Source: Ruegeria sp. R14_0
GTDB lineage: Bacteria > Pseudomonadota > Alphaproteobacteria > Rhodobacterales > Rhodobacteraceae
Reading direction: 5' to 3'
Assembly (NCBI RefSeq): GCF_017743975.1
Contig: NZ_JAGHRC010000009.1
Span: forward strand, 62,001-126,000
DNA length: 64,000 nt
The notes under the pieces were generated by a model. That model searched no databases, was not told the origin of the DNA, and worked only from the letters and a program-made list of their open reading frames with translations. Of the stretch, positions 1 through 8,194 are shown one piece after another (within the stretch, counting starts at the first letter, position 1; each line of letters starts with the position of its first letter). The position numbers and the translations under genes were made by a program.

Positions 1-1
1 C

Positions 2-1339
2 ATGATCCGCCTCATAGAAAAAGGCCTGATGTTCGGCAACCTCGTCCACATCTCCAGCCCGGCTCTGGTCGAGCGGTACAACCGCGCGCTGCAGCATCTG
101 GCGGGCAAGTCCACGACGCTGACGGATTTCCACGTCGATATCTCGGGCTATTCGCCAGAGGTGGGGATTGAGCTGGAGGATGAGCTCTACCTTAACCCCA
201 ACGGGGTCAATCGGCAGTTCATCTTGTTGACGACCGAGCAGAAGCGTGCCCCTCTGCTGAACGTCAAATTCTCGACCTCGCGCGATATTTTGCGGGAATT
301 CATTGAGATGAACGAGGCGCAACTGTTCGCGTTGACCGCCACCGATGCGGTGGCCGGAGAGCTGGTGAACTCGGTCTTCAAACTCACCACACCCGGCGAC
401 TTGCTGAACTTGCGCAAGATTGAGATCGAGGCTGACACCGCTGGCGGTACCCTGCGCAAGGCCGAGCAGCTTGCGCGCATGGTCGAACAGTTCAAGACTG
501 AAGAAGACGCTTGGTTCGATGACGTGCTGATCGCCAAGATGATCGAAACCGCCAAAGAAACCGGCGATGTCACCCGCAACCCAGTCCGCCTGCGTCACAC
601 CGCGTTTGAACAGCGGAACTTCTGGACGGCGCATTTTGGCGGGCTGTACCTGTTCCCCGATCTGGATCATCCGGCCGCCATTTGCATGGGAGACGCGCCA
701 GAGGATCTTCCGCTGAAACACATCTTTGAAAAGGCGCAGCCCAATCAGATCGCCAAGTTCCTGCGGTTAAACAACCTTGTCGAGACGATCATCGAAGCCC
801 GGGGCGTGGACTCGAGCGCGATCCTGCAACAGAAGATGGATTTTCTGACCGTTTCTGCTGCTGCGGACGGGGGCGTGGATCTGACAGGGTTGGATCGCAG
901 CGATATGCGCCGGTTGGCGCGCAACCATGCCGATCGTCTGCCCGAGGCCTATCACGGCCTGGCACAATTGCTGCGCTGGGCGAAGGATGGTGGTCCTTGG
1001 CCGCGCATCACTTCGGACCATCCGGCGTATTTCTATACCTTGCGTGCAACGGACACGCCGAACCGCGATCTGGTGAACATGCTACTGGCCGAACTGGCCC
1101 CACTGGACCCGCGCCATATGTTCATTTGCCACAAGGAACTGTTCTACCGGACCTACGCAACCTGGCCGGAAGCCAAAAAAGCTTATGTTGCCGACTTTCT
1201 TGCGCGCGAGTATCAGGTGGACAAAGCGGGTGCTCGGGCCGCGCTGTTCGGCCATGAACCGGACATGAGCGGCAGTGACCGGGTCAGCGATGAGGTCATC
1301 GCAAGGGTCGGTCCTTGGGGCGCTGTTGGGAGAAGTTGA
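2..1339 (+). CDS. DUF6638-like protein, function unknown
   Basis: A 445-residue soluble protein with no signal peptide or membrane segment. It resembles the conserved Rhodobacteraceae family I recall as DUF6638, including the N-terminal pattern RLIEKGLMFGNL; no enzymatic motif is visible. The ATG at base 2 fits that family start, but the window begins one base earlier, so the ribosome binding site cannot be seen. The stop codon is directly followed by the ATG of the next gene, so the three genes up to 2262 probably form one operon. Function is unknown to me; the family name is from memory. Confidence 0.75.
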   Translation: MIRLIEKGLMFGNLVHISSPALVERYNRALQHLAGKSTTLTDFHVDISGYSPEVGIELEDELYLNPNGVNRQFILLTTEQKRAPLLNVKFSTSRDILREFIEMNEAQLFALTATDAVAGELVNSVFKLTTPGDLLNLRKIEIEADTAGGTLRKAEQLARMVEQFKTEEDAWFDDVLIAKMIETAKETGDVTRNPVRLRHTAFEQRNFWTAHFGGLYLFPDLDHPAAICMGDAPEDLPLKHIFEKAQPNQIAKFLRLNNLVETIIEARGVDSSAILQQKMDFLTVSAAADGGVDLTGLDRSDMRRLARNHADRLPEAYHGLAQLLRWAKDGGPWPRITSDHPAYFYTLRATDTPNRDLVNMLLAELAPLDPRHMFICHKELFYRTYATWPEAKKAYVADFLAREYQVDKAGARAALFGHEPDMSGSDRVSDEVIARVGPWGAVGRS

Positions 1340-1606
1340 ATGTTTGTCGCGCTGCGATTTTTGATCCCTTTGCTGATTTTCCTTACGATCCTTTATGTGG
1401 GCGTGTCGATTTATTCTCGCTGGGTTAGGCGGGGTAAGTTGATCGCGCATTGGGAGAAGAAGGGCCTGACCGGTGATCGGGATGCGTTTGTCCAGCGCGG
1501 TCTGCAAAAATATGATGGATCGTTTCGCCGAAAACTGATCCTTGGGATCTACATCGTGCCGTTGGGGTTGATCGCGATCCTGATTTACGTTTCGAATTTC
1601 ATGTGA
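1340..1606 (+). CDS. Small inner-membrane protein, two TM segments
   Basis: An 88-residue protein with an N-terminal hydrophobic helix (about residues 5-25), a basic and polar middle and a second hydrophobic helix (about 65-86). The middle part probably lies in the cytoplasm because it is rich in Arg and Lys. It starts on the base after the upstream stop codon and runs up to the start region of the next membrane-protein gene, which suggests co-translation. No family recognised. Confidence 0.75.
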   Translation: MFVALRFLIPLLIFLTILYVGVSIYSRWVRRGKLIAHWEKKGLTGDRDAFVQRGLQKYDGSFRRKLILGIYIVPLGLIAILIYVSNFM

Positions 1607-1617
1607 GGGTTTCGCAG

Positions 1618-2262
1618 ATGCGTTACATCAAGTGGGGCTTTATTATCCTGTTCTGGGGCACGATTGCAGCGGTGTTAAACTACACCTTACCGCAGCATGA
1701 TGTGGTGCGGATCTCGGACACCTATGAAAAGCGGATCGACCCTGGTGAAAACAGTATCTTCTGGTCGGTTCACGATGTCGGCAGTGATGCGACGACGCCA
1801 AACCGCGATGTGTTCTTCATCCAAACGCGCAAGACCAATGGCAAAGTCATGGTCTATCGCAACGAAGACACAGGCTGGGGCTGGCCACCCTATTTCAAGC
1901 TGAACTCCTCGAACCTGCAGGCCGAAGCAGCGGATTTGAAATCAACGACCGAAGCGCCTCGTTGGGTGGTTGTGCGCCACTATGGCTGGCGCAGCGAGTT
2001 CCTGTCGATTTTCCCAAATGCGGTGAAAATCTGGGCGGTCAAAAACCCTGATGTGCGGATCATCCCGTGGTTCAACATTATCTTCCTGACCGTGTTCTTC
2101 GCGATCGTTTGGGCCTTATGGGTCCGCTGGCGTCGGTTTCGCGAAGCGCGGGTCGACCCAGTGATCGAGAATATGGAAGATGGTCTGTACGCTGCCGGGG
2201 ATGCCATTGAAGAACAGGGCAGCAAATTCAGAAGATGGCTGAACAGCTGGAAGTCAAAGTGA
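1618..2262 (+). CDS. DUF1523-like membrane protein
   Basis: A protein of 214 residues with an N-terminal membrane helix (about 3-20), an extracytoplasmic domain of about 120 residues and a second helix near residues 145-165, followed by a basic cytoplasmic tail. The layout and the segment around TYEKRI resemble the DUF1523 family, common in Rhodobacteraceae and of unknown role. I chose ATG 1618 because GAGGG lies just upstream; an in-frame GTG at 1603 would overlap the preceding gene by 4 bases and has no clear ribosome binding site. It is the last gene of a three-gene unit ending at a hairpin. Confidence 0.72.
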   Translation: MRYIKWGFIILFWGTIAAVLNYTLPQHDVVRISDTYEKRIDPGENSIFWSVHDVGSDATTPNRDVFFIQTRKTNGKVMVYRNEDTGWGWPPYFKLNSSNLQAEAADLKSTTEAPRWVVVRHYGWRSEFLSIFPNAVKIWAVKNPDVRIIPWFNIIFLTVFFAIVWALWVRWRRFREARVDPVIENMEDGLYAAGDAIEEQGSKFRRWLNSWKSK

Positions 2263-2270
2263 TCAAATCC

Positions 2271-2286
2271 GGGGCCGCTTGGCCCC
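2271..2286. terminator. Hairpin between convergent genes
   Basis: GGGGCC, a 4-base loop GCTT and GGCCCC form a perfect 6-bp stem, followed on the plus strand by AGATTTTCTT. It sits between the convergent ends of the DUF1523-like gene and flgI and may end the plus-strand transcript. The T tract is broken, so it may be weak. Confidence 0.5.
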
Positions 2287-2294
2287 AGATTTTC

Positions 2295-3389
2295 TTAGCG
2301 GACGACAAATTCGGCGTGTAATGCACCCGCCGCTTTGATCGTTTTGAGAATATCGATCATATCGCGCGGCGACACCCCCAACGCGTTCAGGCCAGCGACG
2401 ACTTCGGACAGGGTTGTGGCTTCGGGGATTTCGGCCAGCCCTGTCCCTTCCTCTTCTTCTATGCCTGCGATGGTTCTTGGCACGACAACGGTCTCGCCAC
2501 GCGCAAACGGATTCGGCTGCACTGCAATCGGAGCTTCTTCGACCGTTAGCGTCAGGTTGCCCTGCGACACCGCCACGCGAGAAATCCGTACCTCTTGCCC
2601 CATGACAATCGTGCCCGAACGCTGATCGACCACAACACGGGCTTTGGTTTCGGGTTCGACCAGAATGTTTTCGATCCGACTCAACGCGTGAGCGGTCGAA
2701 ATGGCCTGCGTCGCTGCAATATTCAGTTCGACCGTGCCGGAGTCGCGCATGATCGCCACGCCGCGATTGAATTCGGCGTTGATCGCGGCCTCAATCCGAC
2801 CGGCCGTAGTGAAATCCGGTTCGCGCAGGGCCAATCGCATTTGCGTCAGCGACGACAGTTCGAAATCAATCTCGCGCTCGACGCGTGCGCCCGACGGGAT
2901 CACACCCGACGTCGGAACACCCTGAACGACCGAGGCGGCATCGCCTTCGGCCACGGCGCCACCGGCGAGAACAGTACCTTGAGCAACCGCATAGATTTGC
3001 CCGTCTGCGGCATTGAGCGGGGTCATGATCAGCGTACCCCCAAGCAGGCTTTTCGAATCCCCGATGGCCGAGACCGTGACGTCGATCTGCCCGCCCACTC
3101 GGGAAAACGGAGGCAGACTTGCGGTCACCAGAACGGCGGCCACATTTTTGGGGCGAAAGTCTTCGCCATTCACGTTGACGCCCAACCGTTCAAGGATGTT
3201 GGACATGATCTCTTCGGTGAACGGAGAGTTCCTGAGCCCGTCGCCAGTGCCGTTCAGGCCCACAACCAATCCGTAACCAACCAGATCGTTGCCACGCACC
3301 CCGTCGAAATCCACCAGATCCTTTAACCGGATCGCCCCGGCCGAGGCCAAGCCAGGCAGCAGCATCAGAAGAAAGACAAAAACTCTCAT
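2295..3389 (-). CDS. flgI: Flagellar P-ring protein FlgI
   Basis: This 364-residue protein forms the periplasmic P-ring around the flagellar rod. It begins with a Sec signal peptide (cleavage likely after LASAG near residue 18), followed by the family start RLKDLVDFDGVRGNDLVGYG. The length is normal for FlgI. The start codon overlaps the flgL stop codon by 4 bases (ATGA type), so it is translationally coupled at the end of the flgE-flgK-flgL-flgI run. The L-ring partner flgH lies about 9.5 kb away on the other strand. Confidence 0.96.
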   Translation of the reverse strand: MRVFVFLLMLLPGLASAGAIRLKDLVDFDGVRGNDLVGYGLVVGLNGTGDGLRNSPFTEEIMSNILERLGVNVNGEDFRPKNVAAVLVTASLPPFSRVGGQIDVTVSAIGDSKSLLGGTLIMTPLNAADGQIYAVAQGTVLAGGAVAEGDAASVVQGVPTSGVIPSGARVEREIDFELSSLTQMRLALREPDFTTAGRIEAAINAEFNRGVAIMRDSGTVELNIAATQAISTAHALSRIENILVEPETKARVVVDQRSGTIVMGQEVRISRVAVSQGNLTLTVEEAPIAVQPNPFARGETVVVPRTIAGIEEEEGTGLAEIPEATTLSEVVAGLNALGVSPRDMIDILKTIKAAGALHAEFVVR

Positions 3390-4399
3390 CTCAGGAAGTT
3401 CACCAGCGATAGGTTCGCGTTGCGAACGGTGACGGAATACAAACTCTCCAGCTGGAACTGGACGGTCTTTAACTGCGTGGCCGTTTCGTACGGATCTGCC
3501 GCGATCAAAGTGTTCCGACTGCTTTGCAAACTTGTGCGCGCCGCGGTGTTGCGCGTCTGAGCCTGCTCGATCCGGGCTTCGGTTGCGCCGACATCCGCGC
3601 GCAGCCGCACCAACTGATCCTTTGCATTGACCAGATCAACGCCCAATTGCTTGAACAAGGCTGTGCGCTGCTCGGTTGGGACGTTCAGGCCGCTGTCCGA
3701 AACCACCGCGGCGACCGCGATATCGCGCAGCGCGGCTTTGATGGCGGGGTCTGTTGCCGTGATCGGAATCGAGACGCTTTCATTCTCGGAAATCTGCATC
3801 GGCGCCAGTTTGGTATCAGAGCCACGGTACATCACGGCGTCAAATCCTGCAGGGTCGTTGAACCAATCCTCGGCCCGCTGCCGGATATCCGCAACGGTTG
3901 CCGCGCCGGTCAGCTCTGTTTGAAGCGCGGCAATCAGCGCGTCCGCTGACGGCAACGGTGAGACATCCGTCGCGGTGCCGGAATACAAACTGCGTCCGCC
4001 TGCCCGTGCGTTCAGTGCGGACATTATCACATTCAACTCATTCTTGGCCTGAGTGGATGCGTTTTCATGCGTGACCGCTTGGTTTGAAGTGCCAAACGAC
4101 AAAAGGGATGAGGTGATACCGTCAACGGCCCCGGCAACAGTATTCAGACTCAGCTGCATTGCGTCGGTGAACAGGCTTGCTTCGGCGGTCGAAACCTTGA
4201 AAGCGTCCAAGCGGGACAGGCTGCGATCCAGATCCAGAAGGTGCGAGTAATCCCCGTCCAGTTGGCCGGAAATGTCCTGAACCCGGCCAGACGACAGCTC
4301 ATACGAGAGGGTTTCGATCTGGGTTTTGATCTCGGTCGATCGGGTTCTGAGTGTCAGCCCGCGCGCCAGATCACCTATGGATGTCAGATTCATCGTCAC
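3386..4399 (-). CDS. flgL: Flagellar hook-filament junction protein FlgL
   Basis: This 337-residue protein is the second hook-associated protein (HAP3), joining hook to filament. The N- and C-terminal regions are heptad-rich helices, as in flagellins; the C-terminus ends VRNANLSLVNFLR. No signal peptide is present, as expected for a substrate of the flagellar type III exporter. It overlaps flgK and flgI by 4 bases at each end, showing tight coupling of the hook-junction genes. Confidence 0.9.
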   Translation of the reverse strand: MTMNLTSIGDLARGLTLRTRSTEIKTQIETLSYELSSGRVQDISGQLDGDYSHLLDLDRSLSRLDAFKVSTAEASLFTDAMQLSLNTVAGAVDGITSSLLSFGTSNQAVTHENASTQAKNELNVIMSALNARAGGRSLYSGTATDVSPLPSADALIAALQTELTGAATVADIRQRAEDWFNDPAGFDAVMYRGSDTKLAPMQISENESVSIPITATDPAIKAALRDIAVAAVVSDSGLNVPTEQRTALFKQLGVDLVNAKDQLVRLRADVGATEARIEQAQTRNTAARTSLQSSRNTLIAADPYETATQLKTVQFQLESLYSVTVRNANLSLVNFLR

Positions 4400-5847
4400 A
4401 ACCTCAGCAGAGTGTCCATCATCTCATCCACGGTTGAGATGAGCCGTGCATTTGCGGCATATGTCTTTTCGATCTGCATCAGGTTTTGCAGTTCGGTATC
4501 GGTATCGACGCCGTGTTCAGCCTCGATCTTGGCCATTTCCAGCTGCGCGTTCCTGGCGAAGGTCATGCGCTCTTCGGCGGCATGGGCGTCCGCACCGACT
4601 TTGGACAACAACGCCTCGGCCAACTCGGGCGCGCGCATATTGCCAGTTCCGTAGAGCCCCCCTGAAACGGGCCGGGCATCATTAAGAACCGCTCCAAAGG
4701 CTCTCAGTTGAGTTGCGTTGCCCGGATCACCGGGAGTGGCGGCGCCAAGACCGGTCCTCAGTTTCCAGCTGTCGCCGCCATCATCTGGGTCCACGACCGC
4801 ATTCAGGCTGATGCGCGCGGCCAGCCCGGTCACCGCAGCCGGGTTCAAACGGTTGCCATCATCCGTGAACAGGCCCGGATCGGTCGCCGCAACGGTCGTA
4901 TCAAGACCAGCGGTTTCAAACCGCTCGATAAGATCTCGCGCGGCTGTGTCCAGATGCACCTGCGCATCGACGGCCAGCTCATCGCGAATCCTGAACTGGG
5001 CCGCCAGTGATCCTCCCCGCAGTTGCGCATTGTCGCCGCTGGTTCGAACGGCTTGGCCGTTCATCTCAAGACCTGACAGTAGGTTGTTGCCGAGTGTCAT
5101 ATGCGGCTTTGTTTCGCCGGTTGTCGTGAATTCGAACCTTGCCGCCTGACCTTCCAACAGGATCAGGCCGCCATCAGAGTACAAAGACACCCGGTCGTTT
5201 TCGCGCGCGACAACGTTGACCGGGATTATTTCGTTCACCTGATCGACCAGCACCTGTCGCTGATCCAGCAAGGCATTGATGTCACCGCCTGAGTTTCTGA
5301 TGCTGGGGATCTTATTGTTCAGCTCTTCGATGTCCTGCAAAGTCTGGTTCAGTTCGTCGACTTGCCTGCCGATGGTTCTGTCTGCATCCGATCGCGCCTG
5401 TCGCAGCCCTTCGGACGCCGCGTTCAGGCTATCGGCCAGGTCTCGCGCCGCGCGTGCGGCCTGGTCCAGCCGAACTTTTGAATCCGGCAAGCTGGCGGCC
5501 GTGGTCAGGCTATTCTCGAAAGTGGTCAACCGCGAGGCGAAGGATTTGGGGTCATCGACCGAACCCACTGCTTTTTCTAACCGCGTGTGGAAATCCAAGA
5601 GCGCACGTGCGCCAGCCAGATTGGCATCCGAGTCGCGCCGGTTGGCAGTCAGGACCGGGTCCTGATGCCGCGTTACCCCAACTGTTCGCACCCCATTGCC
5701 CGAGATCGGACTGGTGGCCAGTTCAAGCGATCGGCGCGCATATCCCGGTGTCAGGGCGTTTGCGATGTTGCCCGAAACAACCGCGGCCCCGCGGCTTGCA
5801 GCGGTCAGGCCACCCAACGCATTGTTCAATGCTGTCGTCATGTTCAT
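4396..5847 (-). CDS. flgK: Flagellar hook-associated protein FlgK
   Basis: This 483-residue protein is HAP1, the first junction protein after the hook. It has the rod/hook-family N-terminus (ALNNALGGLTAASRGAAVVSGNIAN) split here across residues 5-30, and the matching C-terminal helix with TYAANARLISTVDEMMDTLL. AAAGGA precedes the ATG. It lies 33 bases after flgE and overlaps flgL by 4 bases. Exported through the flagellar type III system, so no signal peptide is expected. Confidence 0.95.
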   Translation of the reverse strand: MNMTTALNNALGGLTAASRGAAVVSGNIANALTPGYARRSLELATSPISGNGVRTVGVTRHQDPVLTANRRDSDANLAGARALLDFHTRLEKAVGSVDDPKSFASRLTTFENSLTTAASLPDSKVRLDQAARAARDLADSLNAASEGLRQARSDADRTIGRQVDELNQTLQDIEELNNKIPSIRNSGGDINALLDQRQVLVDQVNEIIPVNVVARENDRVSLYSDGGLILLEGQAARFEFTTTGETKPHMTLGNNLLSGLEMNGQAVRTSGDNAQLRGGSLAAQFRIRDELAVDAQVHLDTAARDLIERFETAGLDTTVAATDPGLFTDDGNRLNPAAVTGLAARISLNAVVDPDDGGDSWKLRTGLGAATPGDPGNATQLRAFGAVLNDARPVSGGLYGTGNMRAPELAEALLSKVGADAHAAEERMTFARNAQLEMAKIEAEHGVDTDTELQNLMQIEKTYAANARLISTVDEMMDTLLRL

Positions 5848-5880
5848 CGGACAGGTCCTTTCACTAGCTCAAAGCCCGGA

Positions 5881-7176
5881 TCAGCGTTTTATGTTTGTTG
5901 TTTCCTGCAACATTTCATCGACCGTCTGGATCACCTTTGCGCTGGAGGAAAACGCGCGCTGCGTTTGGATCATCGAGGTCAGCTCGGTGGCCACATCGGT
6001 CGTGGATTCCTCGCGCGCGAAGGCCACCAGATCACCAGTCGGTCCCTCGCCAGCGTTCCAAAGGAAGAACGTGCCGCTATCGCGTGAAGGCGCGTAGGTC
6101 TGGTTGTCCAGTGCTTTCAACCCGTTCGGGTTGGGCACGTCCACAAGGGGGATCTGGTACACGCGGCGACTGACGCCGCTGTCGTACTGGGCAAAGACAT
6201 AGCCCTTTTCATCCACTTTGACGCCAGTCATCGTGGCCACCGGAGCACCGTCCCGCGTGATTGAGACCGGCGCGAACGTATCCGACAGTTGGGTAATCCC
6301 GTTCTTGTCGCCGATCTGGCCGATATTGATCTCCATCGGTCCGCCATCCACGTTCACCACAAAGCTGCCATTTGCCGGATCGTAGGCCCCGCCGGAAACG
6401 GCCGTGACGCTGGCAAGGGTGCCGCCTGCGGTCCGGCTGTCGGTGAACGTCAGACGGTATTCGCCAATCACGGCACCGCCCGATGCAGAATCCCGCAGCG
6501 TCATGGTCCATTCGTTGCTGGACCCGGTGGCCGGAACGTTTGGCACAAGTTCGATATTGACGGTCTCAGATTTGCCGAGATTGTCGAAATACTCGACCGA
6601 CAGGGGCTGCGCGTCTCCCGGTGCGCCTGCATCCGTCGCGGTCGCTGGCAGGTTCATGCGCAGGTTCATACTGGTGGTCGGCGCCCCGCTCAGTTGGTTG
6701 ACGCTGAGCTTGACCGGTTCAAGTGCGGCGGGCGTATCGCGGGGTACGCTGGGGATCGACCCGTCCGGATTCGCGGGCCAGCCCAGCAGGACCAGACCGG
6801 ATTGTGTAACCAGATGCCCCTGCGCATTGGTGCGGAACGATCCGGTTGTGGTCAGCAGCATCTCATTCGAGTTGGCACCAACCTGAGAGCTGGGCCGAAC
6901 CGGCAGCAAACCGCGCCCGCGAACGGCCAGATCAGTGGAGTTGTTCGTGGTGACCAGCGATCCGCGTTGGTCGATCATGCGCTGGCTTGTGGTTCTGACG
7001 CCCCCCGCCGAATAGCTGCCCCCCTGACCGGACGTGACCATCGAGTGAAAATCCGTCTCGACCCGCTTGTAGCCAAAGGTCGACGAATTGGCGATGTTGT
7101 CGGAAATGGTTGCCAGCCGGTTGGCGTTGGCCTTCAAAGCGGCCACACCGGCATTCAGCGAAGAGGAAATTGTCAT
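5881..7176 (-). CDS. flgE: Flagellar hook protein FlgE
   Basis: This 431-residue protein polymerises into the hook. The N-terminus MTISSSLNAGVAALKANA and the motif ISDNIANSSTFGYKR are those of the rod/hook family, and the C-terminus TELTSMIQTQRAFSSSAK is the partner helix. I set the start at 7176, preceded by AGAAGGG; an in-frame upstream ATG at 7212 would add 12 unrelated residues. First gene of the flgE-flgK-flgL-flgI run. The region upstream holds a CtrA-like half-site pair at 7231-7245. Confidence 0.95.
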   Translation of the reverse strand: MTISSSLNAGVAALKANANRLATISDNIANSSTFGYKRVETDFHSMVTSGQGGSYSAGGVRTTSQRMIDQRGSLVTTNNSTDLAVRGRGLLPVRPSSQVGANSNEMLLTTTGSFRTNAQGHLVTQSGLVLLGWPANPDGSIPSVPRDTPAALEPVKLSVNQLSGAPTTSMNLRMNLPATATDAGAPGDAQPLSVEYFDNLGKSETVNIELVPNVPATGSSNEWTMTLRDSASGGAVIGEYRLTFTDSRTAGGTLASVTAVSGGAYDPANGSFVVNVDGGPMEINIGQIGDKNGITQLSDTFAPVSITRDGAPVATMTGVKVDEKGYVFAQYDSGVSRRVYQIPLVDVPNPNGLKALDNQTYAPSRDSGTFFLWNAGEGPTGDLVAFAREESTTDVATELTSMIQTQRAFSSSAKVIQTVDEMLQETTNIKR

Positions 7177-7214
7177 TGGCACGCCCTTCTGTTGCGTCAA
7201 AACGTGATGCAACA

Positions 7215-7246
7215 GCTAACGTGCTGGCCCTTAACAGCACGCTAAC
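7215..7246. promoter_or_regulatory. CtrA-like site and inverted repeat before flgE
   Basis: Read toward flgE, 7231-7245 shows TTAG-N7-TTAA, one base off the CtrA consensus TTAA-N7-TTAA, about 55 bases upstream of the flgE ATG. It overlaps the inverted repeat CGTGCTG/CAGCACG (7220-7226 and 7235-7241), which is flanked by two GCTAAC copies. Likely the flgE promoter region; the assignment to CtrA is inference from the motif. Confidence 0.4.
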
Positions 7247-7274
7247 AGGTAAAATGCGCTCTATCCTTTTCTCC

Positions 7275-8111
7275 TCAGGGCGTTCGCAGAAAGATGACCT
7301 CGATCCGGTTGTTGCGCACAGCCATGGGGTTTTTCGCCATCAACTCACGGTCCGCGTGACCCGTCACCCGATCCACCCTTTTGGCTGCTAAACCTACGTC
7401 CTGCAGCATCTGACGCACTTTCTGTGCCCGAGTTGTCGACAGATCCCAAGCCGGGTCGTGTACAAGAACAACCGGGGATGCGCGTACGTGACCTTCGATT
7501 GCGATGACGTTCTGCACCAGGTCCGATGACCGTGCCACCAGAACCGCAAGCGCGCGCATCATGGCGGTTGGTGCGTCGGTACCCGATTCGAACAGCGGCT
7601 GATCCTCGGTATCAAACAGTTCGACAACCAGGCCTTCGTCGGTGACCCGCGTGACGATATGTTTCAGAACCTTGTCCGAGACCATGCTTTCGCCCGTGCG
7701 CCCCAAAAGCTGGGACTCGAGCGTCGAAAAATCCTCGGCGCTTTTCTTACCACCGTCTGCGGCCACACCGACCGACCCGCGCGCCTGCCGCGCAACCGTC
7801 GGGCTTTTCTGACTGGCACCCGAGCCGTCCATCACCATGGTCTTTTCCGAGAACATGTTGTTGCCGCCAAAGGCTCCGTCACCACCGCCTGACACCGGGT
7901 TCACGGGAATTGTTGGCGAAAAGTAATCCGCCAGCCCTTTGCGTTGTTTTTCCGTCGTTGCATTCAACAGCCACATCAACATGAAGAACGCCATCATGGC
8001 CGTGACAAAGTCGGCATATGCGACCTTCCACGCGCCACCGTGGTGACCATCGCCACCTGACACACGTTTCTTCTTGATGATGATTGGCGCCGCATTGGAT
8101 TGCGCACCCAT
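7275..8111 (-). CDS. motB: Flagellar motor stator protein MotB
   Basis: This 278-residue stator subunit anchors the motor to peptidoglycan and carries the proton-binding aspartate. The single membrane helix near residues 31-50 contains the plug-proximal pattern AYADFVTAMMAFFMLMWLLN with Asp34 as the expected proton site. The C-terminal half is an OmpA/MotB peptidoglycan-binding domain ending in AVRNNRIEVIF. I chose ATG 8111 behind AAGGTGG; GTG 8120 is possible. No motA lies next to it in this window, which is unusual outside Rhodobacterales. A perfect CtrA box lies 47 bases upstream. Confidence 0.92.
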   Translation of the reverse strand: MGAQSNAAPIIIKKKRVSGGDGHHGGAWKVAYADFVTAMMAFFMLMWLLNATTEKQRKGLADYFSPTIPVNPVSGGGDGAFGGNNMFSEKTMVMDGSGASQKSPTVARQARGSVGVAADGGKKSAEDFSTLESQLLGRTGESMVSDKVLKHIVTRVTDEGLVVELFDTEDQPLFESGTDAPTAMMRALAVLVARSSDLVQNVIAIEGHVRASPVVLVHDPAWDLSTTRAQKVRQMLQDVGLAAKRVDRVTGHADRELMAKNPMAVRNNRIEVIFLRTP

Positions 8112-8157
8112 CTCCACCACCTTTTTATCACCCGCTACCGGGGTAGCAGCGCAGGTC

Positions 8158-8172
8158 TTAAGGTGGCCTTAA
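8158..8172 (-). promoter_or_regulatory. Perfect CtrA-type box before motB
   Basis: TTAAGGTGGCCTTAA is an exact TTAA-N7-TTAA and is also a palindrome. It lies between fliI and motB, 47 bases upstream of the motB ATG. CtrA is the known cell-cycle/motility response regulator binding this motif in Caulobacter, and it controls flagellar genes in Rhodobacterales. Binding here is inference. Confidence 0.6.
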
Positions 8173-8194
8173 CACTTAAAACTGTTCGAATTTC

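Noticed and set aside
8134..8147. GCTACC-GG-GGTAGC hairpin upstream of motB as a terminator of fliI
   Set aside because: Two-base loop and no T tract on the relevant strand; more likely chance or part of the motB control region.
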